In this document: positions 1 through 14,800 of the stretch, piece by piece | How the letters are laid out: every line of letters begins with the position of its first letter | Numbering within the stretch: the first letter of the stretch is position 1 | Assembly (NCBI GenBank): GCA_964035545.1 | Contig: OZ037771.1 | Coordinates: 10,827,480 to 10,891,479, forward strand | Reading direction: 5' to 3' | DNA length: 64,000 nt | From: Bugula neritina | Lineage: Eukaryota; Bryozoa; Gymnolaemata; Cheilostomatida; Bugulidae | The notes under the pieces: model-generated | What the model was told of the DNA's origin: nothing | The model's input: only the letters and a program-made list of their open reading frames with translations | The model's database searches: none | Position numbers and translations under genes: made by a program

Positions 1-2807
1 TTCTGCTGAGCTAAACTTCTTCTCATGCAAATAGGCAAATTATTTTGACTGTCAAATTTCTAGATAAAAACTTAAGGAGATGTTACCTGAAGCTGTTGAA
101 GTCAAATTCTTAGCAAAGATTATAAGCTACTAAAGCTATAAAGTTAACGACTTTTTTATAAATTTGAGAGTTTATAGTTTACTCTGAAAAACTCATAGGT
201 TTGATAGACAAAATACACTTACAAATGTTTGATATGTTTCCAAAAAGTTATTCTATGGCAAACAGTGCAATGTACGTAACGGCAGAAAGACTATAATAAT
301 ATATTCATCATGAAAACAGCTGACACCAGCAATTTTCTACAACAAACTACAACAAATAATGACATTTTCCGGCATTTACTTGTTAACTTAATTTAAAATT
401 CTTGCAGCTTTCTTGTATTTTTTCTATCAAAGATTAACGTATAACATTACAGCTGCAAACTATATTTTGCTTAGGTTGAATTCTACAAGCATGTTTGTCT
501 TACTATCTCCGAATTTACTAATTTATTTTACACTCATGCAAGTTTTTAATCAGCTTATACAGTAAGGGTAACTGGAGGGCACAATGGGCCAATTTTTGAC
601 TTTTTTGTTTTAATAGGCTGTTTTTTAAGTTACTAGTTCAATAATCTTTAGTCTAAATGCTACACTAGTTGTCTATTATAAATATCGATCTGTTGTTTCT
701 ATCTCTTTCACAGTTTTCGGAATAATGAAATTTTTATGACAAAAAGTTGGCCCCCATGTGCTGAGGTACAACGCAGCACTGCAGGTGGGATGCAACATAT
801 GTATTAAAACTTTGCTGATTTGATTGCATCTGATATTTATTTACTTAATATACAGAAGTAAATAAAATACTCTTTCAGATCTACAGCAAAAATCAAGTTT
901 TAGCTGTGTGATTTGTGCCACCATGCACCATTGTAGCGGGAGAGGCAAAATCAAACGCACATCATTAATTTCTAAAGTGCTATTATCATTACTGTTTAAA
1001 ACTAAACATGTTTTTTTCTATTTCCCAGCAAAAACTCCACTTCACAGAAACTTTCATCAAAGAAATTTGTAGTAACATGTGCTATAAAATTTCGAGTGGA
1101 CTTCTTCTATGAACTGCATACAGCCAATATGGCTGAGGTTTGTGACTAGAGTGCGAAAGGGAAGAGGGAAATTTCAAAACACAATTTATTTTAGTCAAAT
1201 ACATGTATATTTCCTCAATGATATAATGTATAATGAATATATCATGATTATTCATTAATAGGAACAGCAAAGTGTTTTGTGTGATGTATAAAATGGCAAA
1301 GCTATAACTTTGCCAGATGTATAGATATTATGGCGGCTTAACCCTGTAGTTTGGTACTCTTACTACGATGTCTTTGATACTTTACATAAAAAAGGTCATA
1401 AATGACTATATCTATAGATTTATAGATTTAAACTAATTTTTTGGGCAAACAAATAAATAACAGTGATCAGGGTGCAATGGTCAGGTGACCCATTGTGCCC
1501 TGGTCAGAGTGGCCCATTGTGCCCCGTGTGGCCAAGTTGAAAATAAATGCGGCTCAAGAAAAATTTATTTTAGAGTTTGCTATTATACTAGTTGAGCAAT
1601 TAAATTGCTCAACTAGTATAATAGCAAATTTTAAAATAAATTTTAGACACAGGCAATGGCAACGATATCAGTAAAAATTAGGTGTGTTACCGTTCAGAGT
1701 AAAAAGTTATAAAGCTTTAATGACATCTTAAGATAATTACAAAAAGCAGGTAAAAACGGTTTTTGAATCACCTCTTTAACATATATGCTCTGAAAGTGTT
1801 GAAACTACAATGGCTGAATAATTATGCCATTACCTTTTTATTAAAAAAATCACAACTTTAAATCAATATAAGTTCTCTCACAATTTGACCGGCTTTTTGT
1901 AACTCTATGACCTTTGTACCCCAATACCCCTACAGTGGAAATTACTTATAATATACAACTATGTTTTATATTTGCAATCTCCTTTATGTTTTAAATATTT
2001 CTGTGGAAAATAAAATTATTTGGTCTAAAGAAAATGACAGTTTATAGATGGTTATTATATCTAGTGTTGAATGTTGTTGAACAAAGTCTGATGTAGAAGT
2101 GGCTAGAGTTGTTGTCATGTCTTGTCACAGCCACAGTGTGCGTGTGAGTGTGCATGTATGCAAGTGTAAATGTGTTTGAATGTGTAAGTGTGTGTGGGAA
2201 AATATAAATAAGTAAGTTAAGAGTAAAGTGAGAGTAAAGTATACCAGTATTGAGGAAAGAAGATATTATGGTTTATACACAGTAAGGGTTCACTCTACAG
2301 AAACTCTGCCTGCAAACAGCTCACTGTTTTACTATTTCCTTTTAAGTTCTCTCTACCTACTATTCAGAGTTTCATGCTAATTATGTATACAGATATGCTA
2401 GATCATATTATTTATACTGCCTATAACTTCTCTGATCCTGCAACTTAAAAGTTTAAGTATATTTTATCATAGTAGTTATAGAGGTTGATATCAAACCTGC
2501 AGCTACTAAAAGATTGGCTTGGTTTTACTAGGTGTGCCAATACTCATGCCATGTGTACTCATGCCCAGTCAGTTGGTACAAAAGAAGCTGACAACCTGCA
2601 CATGCTTATGCATTCCTATTATTCATTCACTTTTACAAACGCAATTTATTATTCTTTTATGCTTTATATGGACAATAGCAGATGCAGTCTTTTTTATTTA
2701 TTTGGTTCACAGGTTTGGACAACTTCATTTGGCTAGTAGACCTGCATACACAAGCACATAGCATGCTGTGATCAAAGCAGTAATAAGTAAGTTCTCTGCT
2801 ACTAAAC
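1..2807. other. Noncoding AT-rich stretch upstream of the NRF-6-like gene
   Basis: I see no convincing exon here on either strand; the open frames are short and AT-driven. The stretch holds a long palindrome (1561-1644), a pair of inverted GGGCACAATGGGCC-like motifs near 575-590 and 1500-1520, and a short TG-rich tract near 2135-2195. The promoter and any 5' untranslated exon of the downstream gene should lie at the right end, but no motif there is strong enough to call. Confidence 0.5.
1561..1644. repeat. Long near-perfect palindrome
   Basis: The 25-base arms 1576-1600 and 1604-1628 are perfect reverse complements around a 3-base centre (taa). Similarity continues outward into A/T-rich flanks to roughly 1561 and 1644. 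It could form a hairpin or cruciform. It may be the core of a foldback element, but no coding sequence is attached. Confidence 0.8.
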
Positions 2808-5800
2808 ATGCATAGCTTCACTCTTTTCGCTATCTCTACTGTACTCTTCTCTACAGCTGCTCAACCAGGTAAGCCATACAGTGTAATTTTTGAACAGTAA
2901 AAGTACAGTACACCAGCTACTGCCATCTACTACAGAAACTAATTAGTCAAGTATATCTTTTCAATAATATACCTGCAACTTCTGCTACATCAATTTATTA
3001 TTTCTAAAAATATTTAAACCATTTTCAATTTATATGTGGGTCAACAAAATGGAAATGCAATAGCTAGGGTATTGGAAAGAGAGGGCAACTCTGGCTTTTT
3101 AATCATTTTAGTAAACCAAAGTTTACTCTGTACATACAGGTATAGCCAGACTCATGACGTTAGAGAATATGAGTATAGTACATATTTTGATATAGTAAAT
3201 ATTCTTACTCTAAATATATCTTTATACGTGTAAACACATTTTGTAAACAACTCTTTACAATAAAATACGACTTCCTTTGTAGCTAAATTTGATGCTATAA
3301 AACAGATGAAATTGCTATGGAAGAGTAACATCGAAGGAATGGTCAAGAATATATCTTCACCACAAACCATGTTATCCCAAGAGTGCGCTGGTGACTTGGG
3401 ACATATATTTACACGTTACACAAAACCTGGAACATTACATGCTATAGAATGTAAGCCATCACCATGTATAATTACTCCATTGTATATACAGAGCTGCTGG
3501 TAATTAGTTTATGATTGACAAATAAGACAACAACTTCATTAGAAATGACCATGCATTAACTGTTAGAGTTATAATTTGACAGAGCTCCTTAATGCACTAA
3601 ATATTACAAGCAATTGAACTAAGAACAAAAAGCATAAGCAGCACACATAAGTAGATAGCTATAAAACTGCTATTACAGATAAGCAGCTAAGTACAATAGG
3701 CATAAGCTGAGAAACAAAAGCACATTGAAATAACATCAACTGATTCAATGTGTGGCTATAAACATACTTACTGACAACATTAACCAGTTTAATAATTAAC
3801 TACTTGGACAGTTATGTTGTCATATACATTTGGTTCATTTTACTTAAATTAGTACATACTGGAAATCTCAAGTTTTTAGCTATTTTTTACAATTTATTTG
3901 CTAATGAACATGGGTTTTTGCCCAAAACTAGCAAAATATCAATAAATACACCTAAATAATCAAAGATATTTTCAATTTTCTTTGATTTCTCTCGTTTTTC
4001 CTCATTACAGCTACTTTTGATTGTGGACCGCTAAGTACTGTTATTTCATAACAGTCAGCATTCCAAATAAGCTAAATAAACAAAACATGGGAAATGATGC
4101 AAAATTAGGAAAAACCTTGATTGTTTAGGTGTATTTCTTGATGTTTCACTAATTTTGGGCAAAAACTCATGTTCGTTAGCAGCTAAATTGTGAAAAGTGG
4201 AGATTTCTAGTGTGTACTAAATAATTAAATAAAATGACCCATTTAGAATTTGAGTTTAAAAAAGAAATATGTTACTTTTATTTGTGTAGAAAATAGCTAT
4301 GAGAGAAAATTTCTATAATTATAATATATTATAGCATTGCAGATATAAACCTGAGCAATATTGTAAAAGCTCTGGTATAGAGTAAGATCTGCTAAATGTG
4401 TTGGCTTTATATTACCAGGCTATGACAGTTTCAGTGTATAGATGTATTCATCATGTTCAGGCTTTCTGCACGTAATATATCTATTATCTGTGTGTTAAAT
4501 ATAAATATTTACATATAATCAAGTGCAGGCTAGTATTAGTATTGTTACCTTTAAAAATAGTTAGTAGTTGGTCTAGAGTACAAGCTATCTGCTCCTTTAA
4601 CTTCTGCATAGCATTTTGAAGACAGTCCTTGAACTGCGAAATAAACAATCTTGCTTTACACTCAACAGTGCTGTGTATAAGTTTGCAGATACAAATAGGA
4701 CTTTGTTTTGCAAAGTTAAAATGTGTTTTAGAAATTTAAAAAAGCAAGATTCTTTTTAAAATGAAAAAATAGGTAAACCAGGTTGTCCGCATACTAGTAA
4801 ATACATGCTAATTATAACACTCCTCATTCCTGTTTTTCTGAAAAGCATCTTTTACTTTGGCTTTATATAACTTTAGAATTATGTCTATTGTACAAAGTCA
4901 GCAATAAGAGACCTCACATGTCATGCAGTTTTATATAGCAAATCTTATACAAAAAGATAGAAAATATGTACCTATTGCTTAGATTTTTGAAAAAGGTGTT
5001 TAAACGTCACATATGAAAACACTATTGTCCAAGGAATAAAAGCTATAATTTTTCTCTCATGCAGCCAAAATTAGCTTAGGATTTTTTTATGAAATAAAAG
5101 TAGCTAAACATAAATTTTAGATTTCCAGACATGGAGTAAAGTGAAAGATGATTCTCCATCGTCACAAACAACATTTGTTGGTGCATTTGATGAGTGTCTG
5201 AACATGGTGATAAGTAGAAATGACGGCTCTTCGTTCAGGAGTAAATACTGTCTGGTGAAATTTGTAAGATGTGACTCAGTAACATATCTCTTTAAACTAT
5301 ATTTAAAACATATTTGGTCAGAGAAATGTTTCAAATACAGAAGACCAACTTTGAGGAAACTTTTAGGGGTTGTTTTGCACCTGCCATATTTCATCAAGCT
5401 AGTTTTGGACTTTATTGCAACCTGAAAACTTTCAACAACAGTTGCTCGCTCAAATTATTTAGCTGACTGGTAGAATGTGATTCATAAAAATAAACTTAAT
5501 GCTCTATGTTTGAGTATCTTTAATATAATATTAATTGAGCTGTAGGCTAGACCCAATCACAAACGTTTAACTAGATTATAAATCAAATTCTTAGACTCCG
5601 GTAATCATTATATAATATTTTATTTATTTTTATTAGATCATAACAAACTTGCATATCATGATGATGTATACAGCTATCACATGTATATTTGGCTGTAATT
5701 AAATTACATTCCTAATTATTTATACATGAACAATATATGTTGTTACATGCAGCAAAATGTTTGTATCATATACATAATATACAGCTTTGGTAATTAAGTT

Positions 5801-8800
5801 TGATTGATTTCAGAATAACGGCTCCGTGACCTTGAGAATGGATATCTGTATGCCAAAAGCTTGCTCAGCTTCTGATTTAAAAAAAACATTTGGACAAATA
5901 GCTGCTTCTAATGTTAAAATTAGAAACAGTTTTTCTATTGACTCTGCATGCAAATTTAAAAAGGAGATGTCACCCAAAAGCAAACAACTTTTGTGAGTTT
6001 TTGTTAGCAGGTGATTTTTTAAACTGCTTACAATTTAGGACTAATTTTTAACTTTTTGAAAATGATACATTCACTATGACTTTATTCTTGTGTTACCAAG
6101 TTTCTGTTATATTGTTCTCCAGCACTTGATAAGATAATAGAAAGATAACTCTTAACAGACACTGTAAAATTGCAGCATTATTGTATAAAAGCATCAATTA
6201 TTTAAACTTCAAGGTTACTGCTAGAATAAATATGTGCATTTTACAATTACAGGTGTTTTCCAGCAGCTGTTGTAGCTATCTGCATTTCAGCTACAGTGTA
6301 TGACATCACTTTACTGTGCTTAAAGAAAAGGGGACTATCAAGAGAAGACAACTCTTTACGTTTATTCAAAAATAGCTCAATTTCGTATGAGAAAGGTAAA
6401 AAGGATTCAACCTGAAACTTTACAATTGTACTAAACTCTGAAGTGTAAAATCTAAAAATATAGCTTTAGAATGTTTTATTTTAACATGGACAAAGTAACG
6501 TTTATAGAAATGTCTTGTGTATTTGTGCACTTGCTATTTTAAATTCAAATATTACTTAATATAAACGTTAATTCAATTGCAGTAACATTGCAATAACTTT
6601 ACAATTTCAATTCAATTGCAACAACTTTGTTGTAGTACAAAAAGCTATACAAACTATTATTATACAAACAAGCAAAGCTTTAAGAATAAAAGGAACTATA
6701 GTAGGAATTATGTTCTCATTTTAGAAAAGACAAGTCAAACCCTTTTAGCATTCTCCATGTATAAAAATGTCTTCACACAATTGAACACAAAGCAACCTTC
6801 GGGGATTATAGCCTGTATTCAAGGCATTCGATTTCTTTCTATGATGTGGGTGGTGAATCATCACAATGCTGAAAGTTTGGTCTATTCAGCTGCAAAGAGT
6901 AAGTTAAAAGATAAAAAAAACTTGACTATCTTTTATCAGTCATCAGTTTATCTACAAGTTATTTTACCAGTTGTCAATTGCCTGTAGCTGGTTGCTATTT
7001 GCAACATGTCAGTTGCCAATAGTCAGTTGCCAGTATTCCTAGCCGCAATACTTTGGCCAAACGAGCATTTAGCTTTTATCTCTTACACCAGTAAGGTTTG
7101 CTTAAATCAAATGTTGTTTTTTTACAATAAAAATTAAGCCCATTTTCACTTTTATAAAATACACAAAGTGTTATCTTACTGAAAATGCAATAGAATGAGC
7201 CAGATATTGTTTTTAAGAACTTTTTGGTAATTCCTTCAATCTTGATAGGCTATTTCAACATGCTTGGTTTTTTTATCAATAATGATAGGCAACTTTGGTT
7301 TTAGCCAATCCAAGTTACAAAACAGAGGTTCTGAGATCCTTAAGTTTACACGGACTATTTCAAGCAAATGCAGCCGTTGAAAGCTTTTTTACAATCAGTG
7401 GAGTTTTGGCCTCTTACTTGATGCTAAGAAAATTTTCTAAACTCAAACTTACTTTGCTAGGATTTCTAAAGAGTTTACCTTTGTGCTACCTTCACAGATA
7501 TCTAAGGTAAGTTTTAAACTGCCTGATTTGTTAACTGTACTTGAAGATTCATGCCATAGTATTCTGAGGCATAGTAGGTCAAGAGCAGATAATTCATGTA
7601 TCCAATTTTGGTGTAGTAATGTAATGTTACTTTGGTTATTATTGTCAATTAGTTTAGAATTGATGATTAAGTAAATAAATTAATTTGTTCTATGTTTACC
7701 TGAGTAAATTAGAATAAATTATATTGATTATTAGGAACAAGCTGTGAATTAAAAAAATTTCCACTCCACCATTGAAAACGTTTTATAGAATTCAATCAGT
7801 TTTACGCATGGTTAATTGTGAAATAGTATGAGGTAGACCATGCCAGTAGAATTACTAAATTTGAGTCAAAGTGTAAAAAAAACTCATCTCCTCAAAAAAT
7901 AGTATAGTGATTAGAATTATAAAGCAATAATGTAGTAATAACTAAGAATACTTCATAATTATTTGTATTGCAAGAACAACACAAACATATATGATTTCCA
8001 GTATCAGCATATTAGTCTAGAAGTAACCTCCAATTATCTTTCACTCATTACACTCCGATAGGTGGCCACACAATCTTTTTTAGAAATTGGGAGTTTTGAA
8101 GGTCCTAAGTAATCTGTGAGAACTCTAGTGTGTTCGGTGCACCCAGTTAGCCACAAAAGTGTTTTAAACTTTTTGAAATGAATAAGGAGCTGTCTTCTTT
8201 TAAATTTTTCTCCAAGTCTGTTAAATATCTTCAAATTATTAAAACTAATTTAGTTTATATATATACATAAAAAATTAACAGATGGCCATAGATGTGTTTC
8301 TCACTTGTTGTAAAAACCCTAGACTGTTTTGTCTACCCAGTTAGTCACAAAAGCTCTTCAAACTTTGGAAGGAGTTGTTTTCCCCTAATTCTGTATAAAC
8401 TGGTTAAATATCATGAAATTATTAAAGCTAATGACTTTAAATATTGTAACTAATTTTACAAAAAAATGTAATGAGAAGCATGAACAGTTCAGTCTAGACT
8501 CTAGAGGATATTTTAGATTTGTACAATTGAGCTTTACCAAAAAGTTTAAATTGAACTATATATACATTATGTTATAAGCCATGTTTTTAAAACAATGCTT
8601 TTAAATAAAATGCATATTTTACACAATTTCAATGATGACTTTTGAGTCAAAATTTATTTAGCTCAATTATATTTATAAAGAAAATACCCTAAAGTTGCGT
8701 TTGCTATAACTGAAAATATATAATATAATTGTGTTTAAGCCACCCATTATAGATAAAAAAAAATCTGGTGGTGCCTTATTTAAAGATCATGGGCAAGTAT

Positions 8801-11800
8801 AACTTCTTTAATGTGTGTCACACAAAAGCAATTTTTTTACTAAAAATACTAAGGCAAGCTGTTTAAGAATCAAAACTAATTGAATAAACCAGAAAAAGCT
8901 AACACCAGGTATCATCTTAAGTCTGAGCAGGTTAGTTATCACAGACCTAACACATTTAAGCTAATGGTTACCTAGGCATGTATTGCCGTTATAAAAATAT
9001 CCCTATCCAATTTTAGGCAACATTTTTTATCACATTAGAAAGTACAAAAGAAGTATAAATGATAGCAATTAAAATTTGAGTCCGATGAAAATTTCCCCAC
9101 CAAATGCATATAAGCATTGCTATAACTAATGACTTACGATAAACATAACTCACATCATGATCACCCGCTTCAAATTCCACTAAATTCGCTTTGCACTTGC
9201 ATACCCTTTTAAATTCTGTTTCTGGTAGGCAATTCATAACACCTACTTGATATGTTAAACACAATCTTATATTATGTATAATAATCTTATGAGCCTATAT
9301 GTGCTCCCATGAATGCTATTGAACAAGAATTGACAGCAGACTGCTATGCTTCATACATTCTCTTGCCTAAAAGCCTACTATTATCTTTGATGGAATGACA
9401 AAACTTCAAGAAGTGGAAGTTGTTCCTACATTTGCTTTGCATGCTGATACATTTTTCACAAAAATTATTGTAACAGTCCATTATATTCTTCATGCAAGAT
9501 AGATTTTTTCTGTGACTTATCTAGAAACCAGTTTTAAGAATATGGAGAGATCAAGGCATGCTATGATATGTGGTCACAGAACAGCCGTTTTTGGTTTAAA
9601 TCTTTTTAGTCAACTTTTGCAATCTCCTGGTAATGAGCAACAAAAAAAATTGTGGTGAAATTTTTTTGAAAAACATAGGGTGAAAAAAGGCTATAGAGGG
9701 ATATTTTCATAGTTGTTGGGTTCGAGAAAAACTGCATTTAGCTATAGGACTTTCAAAATGTGCATGGCAGAGCTCATAAGAAAACTGAAGTATAGTGTGA
9801 TAAGACATTTTTCAGACACATAATGGTGCATGCAAAATACGAGTATGTTTTGAAAAAATATTTTCTCTCAATTAATTGTATTGATGAAGTCACAATATTT
9901 GCAATATATTACCATTTGAAAATGTATATTCATTCGCAGAATTTGCAGTGATCATATATATATGAGTTATTTAGATGTCAATTTTGCTCCAAGTTAGCTT
10001 GGATATGAGTTTTGTGCAGCACTTCCTGGCTTTCATGCTTTACCAGGTTGTGATTTAATTAACAATTTTATGGAAAAAGAAAGTGACCAATTTATTCCTT
10101 CTTGAAAAAGCATTCAAAATGTGCTGAAAGCTTTGAACAGCTTGGAAAGTATACTTGAAGTCACAACTGCAACTACTCAAATAGAAAAGTTTGTAGATAA
10201 GCATAGATGATGTTTGATATGCTCTTTTCTGTTCTCCAACAAAGATGTTTTGATAAAATTTTCAGCTTCCCTCACGAAAACTGAACTTATGCTGCACGTA
10301 AAAAATGTATCAGACAGCCACCTAGAGAAGAGCAACTGTTCCCTTTGTCAATGCGCCATTTTCAAAATATTATGGGTAGAAATTGTTGAGAATGACAGCG
10401 TCACTATAAAATTACTGACTCAAGCCCTTATGCACAAAAATGCATTGAAAAACATGGTATACTGCTGCTGTAAAACCATTTGCAATACAATCTGATGTAA
10501 ATGTCAGAAATCTCAAATGCAGTGTATTGGTGTATGTCAATGCAAGAATTGTCTAAACAGAAGATACTTTGGAGAAAAATACGAAAATGAAATTAATGGT
10601 ATTATAGTAAGAATGATGGTACGAAAACTTTATACAATGAAGCACTACTTTGAAACATTTGTTATATAATTAGCTTCAAACAAAAAAATTTACATTACAT
10701 ATTTTAATCATCTCCATATTTTTGTGATTTTAAAGCACATTTATAGAATCTTGTTCCTTTTTTACAGATACTTTATAGTAATTACCGCCAGATCAATAGA
10801 AGACTTATTTGGTCAGTGCATGCTCAAAAGATTTCAACATGCATTGGATTGATGATATATAGCAGAACTTTAATTCATTGACACATCAGCATAAAAAGCT
10901 TTTGATCTTACATTACTAGCTTCTTTAATATACCTATTACGTATACTTCTGCTAAATGTAATGTGTCATTCATATAGCAAACATGTGTTTCTATTGACAG
11001 CTTGGTTTTGAATAAAATAGCGTTTCGCAATTTATAGATTCAGATTCAGTGTAGAAACTCAAAAAAGAAACAAAAAATTTTGGCTTCTCACCAAATATTG
11101 TTGTTTATAGGCAGTTAGTTAACAGTGGATGCTATTTTGCACGATCCGAGTTTATTTTTATTACCCATCCAAGATCGTAATAATTTGAGTTTAGGTAGAG
11201 ATAAGATTCTAGAGTTTGTAAGTTCAGAATCGGCACAAAATTCTGATCTACAAAACAACTTTTTTTGAGTGGCCGCGTAGTAAAGTGTAATAAGTCCATT
11301 TTTGAGCCCTTTTTGGGAGGTTACTTCTAAACTATATTAAATGTATGTGTTTAATGTGCTCCTCCCATAAGTTTACGCTTATATTTTCAGGCTGACCCCA
11401 GCCTACGCTTTCCTCATTTTGATGATTTCATCAAAACTAGGCTGCTATTTGCATGATGGTCCATTCTGGTTTGACTGTGACAGTTACGGAGAGGGTTGCT
11501 TAAGCACCTGGCACTACAATTTGCTTTATTACAATAATTTGCACATGGATAAAGCAAAGGTATGTCTACAAGCATATGTGAGTGTCAAGCATACAAACAA
11601 CATGCATGGTATCATGATGTTATAATATTCTACTCCTCTTATTATCTGTGAATACTACAATGATATTACTTGTGTCTCACATCTATAGAGCAGAGTAGGA
11701 TACCACTAGACCAACTGCGCCCTAGCCTTTTTTATTCACAGCTATCCCATTATCCTACTTTTATGATAAATCTATCAACAGTCGTGTCATGAGATTTTTA

Positions 11801-14800
11801 TCGTAGCTAATTTCAGTCGTAAGCATCAGTAATTTGCCATAAATGGCAACTAGAGAGCTACAATTAATGAAACAATATATTGGTAAAAAGTGTTATAAAA
11901 ATACTATAGAAACAAATATAATGTTTTATTGTATCACAATGCAGACTTTAGCAAGCAAAATTTCGTTTAGTTAAAAAAAGATATCAATAACTACCAAGAA
12001 TATTATTTGACCTTATTGGCTCTATATAACATAACTTCTGTATAGCAGCTATACTAGGTCCTAACTCTAGCACCTAGGTGTTAGAGTTACTACTCCAAGG
12101 TTGTTAGTTTTCCTGATAGAATTTGGTTTTAGGTGTGTGCTGAATTTCCAGTCCAATCATACATCTAGTTTAGAATGCAAGCTTCTTTTATAATTTCCCC
12201 ATTAGTGCACCTACTTGAATTAGGCTAGGCAAACTGTAGAACATCTAGTTGCTCATCTGCATTTAGTTTTACCAACAAAAATTTCATTACCACCTACTCA
12301 AGATCACAGCGCTGAAAGGTGACCAATTTCATCGAAATTATCAATAATTTTACAGAAGGATTGAAACTCTGCGCAACATGAAGGTTAAATGGTTAAATAA
12401 TATGATATACCTTGCTGATAAAAATGTTGTATATATGAATACTTTTTTATTTTTCAGTGTTTCATTTGGGGTTGGTATCTGGCAGTGGAGATGCAGTTTG
12501 CACTGATAGCCCCTTTTATTGTTTACCTGCTCTATAGGTGAGTGCAAAAGTTTTAGGAGTTTTCTGCCATTTTAACTTGAATTTTAGATAAAAGAAGGAC
12601 TTAAGATGCATACATTTTATTAATAACCATAAGCAGAAAAGTAAATTCTCAAACATATCTAATAATTTCCTTTGATAGATTTCAAGCCCTGGGAACCATA
12701 GTTTGCATAATGACTGTCATAGCCAGTATTTGCGCTTCCTACTGCATTTCTATGGAGATACATTACCAGTTTGTACAAACTTCTCTTGCACGACTTGCAT
12801 TGTAAGTATATCTGTTTAAAATGTTGCTTAAACTGCTCTACAAGCTACACAGTCTACAAGTTATAGTATATAGAAAGCAGTCTAGGGGTTAGAGCGTTTG
12901 TTTAGTAAACACGAGGTCATGGGTTCATGGGACAAAGGCCATTAGTGATGTTAGGAAGAGCATCCAGTCATAATTGCTCCTGTGCCTCAATTAAAAATAA
13001 ATCCTTAGCCCGCTTTAACAAAAACCTTTTCCACCAGAGTTTCTCACCCAGATAGCGACTATAAACTTGCATGAGTTTTATATAAGTTATAATATATAGG
13101 AGTCATATATAGGTGCGTTTTCATTCTATACAACTAAACATCTTGGTCTTACATCAATCATATGGCTGCTATATAACCATTTTTAGCAAGATAAAGAGAC
13201 ATCCTGCATTCTACAACATTGCAAATTACGATTTTGTTGGTTCGCTCAAGTATGCTTTATTCGCCATTATACTTTTCTAATTAGTGTGTTTTCATTTTTA
13301 AATAAATGTATCTATCGTACATTCATGCAATTTTCTCTTTTGAAAAGACAACTCCAAATTAATGAGCGCTTGTATTTTCCCCAACATGAAATATTGTCTA
13401 ATTGTTGCTTCATAATGTGAACAAATATGCCCAACATTAGTCCAGCTACAGCCCCCATCTCCCATGTTATCCTTACTCCACTCAATCCACATGTTGCTGA
13501 GTTTAATATATTATCTACATCAACCTAAGCTAATTGCAGCTTAATTTATTTATTATATTACATTACTTGCAAGTTTAGGCTTAAGATTTTGCAGAAATTA
13601 AACTAGCTTTTGCATTGATGAAGTTTTTTATGTATTAACCTGCAGGTTCAAAATCAATATTTACAGTTTGTAACTGTCACAGTTGCTGATTCTTGTCTCC
13701 ATCATAAGAGATTTCATTCGACTTGAATGAAATTAGCTTTTCACCTCAGTCTAGCAGTGCAAACATCCATTTGATTTACTGTAGTAATTTAATTATGTGG
13801 TAATTTAAAATAATAGCTTTTTTAACAATGCATTCAGTCTACAAACAGTAAAATTATTTTATAACAGATTCTTTTTACTCACTCCTACAATATTACTTTT
13901 AGCCAATTAACTCCAAAGAAAGGCTGGGATTTCTACCACTCTCCATGGATGAGGTATAAGTCATACGGAGTAGGAATTTTAGTTGGGTTTCTCATCTTCA
14001 AGCTTCGTCAGACAAAGAGCCACATACCAAAAGTCAGTTCACTGCACTAATATAGAAAACTCTTTCCATGGTTTTAAAAATTAACTGAAATAGTAATTGT
14101 AATATTATCTGTTTTAAGTTTGTAGTCTCCTACTGTCTGACAAATGACAACATATTGTGTGACCAATGACAACATATTGTGTGACTAGTGATGACATACT
14201 GTGTGACTAATAATGACATATTGTGTGACCAATAATGACATATTGTGTGACCAATAATGACATATTGTGTGACCAATGACCACATATGTGTGACTAATAA
14301 TGATGATCATGCAGACAATTGTGAAGAGTATAGTAAAACACTACACACATTAAAGTTTTAATTTAAAGCCAGTACATATATTCGATTTTGAGCTGTGTGT
14401 GACCAACAAAATATTCATATAAGAAAAGAACTTCATGTGAGCTATATCCCTCAGATAAACTCTAAATTCTTGTAAACTTTATGTATATGGCTCTCTTTCA
14501 TGAAGGTTCACTTTGTATCCGCTGGGATAAAATAACATCAGCATATACATATCACAAAAGGAACATTAGAAAAAGGTCAAATAAACCTATATATAATTTT
14601 TTGTTTCAAAACAACTTTAACCAATGAAACATTTAAACACACTACATGGTAAACATGCTAAGACAAGTTCTGTATTTGCAGAGTTTAAATGTGTTGCTAT
14701 GGATAGTTGCTGGAGTGCTTTGTCCAAGTGTGCTGTTCGGCACATTTCCTGCCAGCTCAGGTCAACATGAAGCAACTCTGTTTGAGTCAAATATGTTCAA

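Noticed and set aside
9013-9264. Minus-strand 83-codon frame inside the transposon
   Set aside because: It is antisense to the decayed element, with no similarity I can see.
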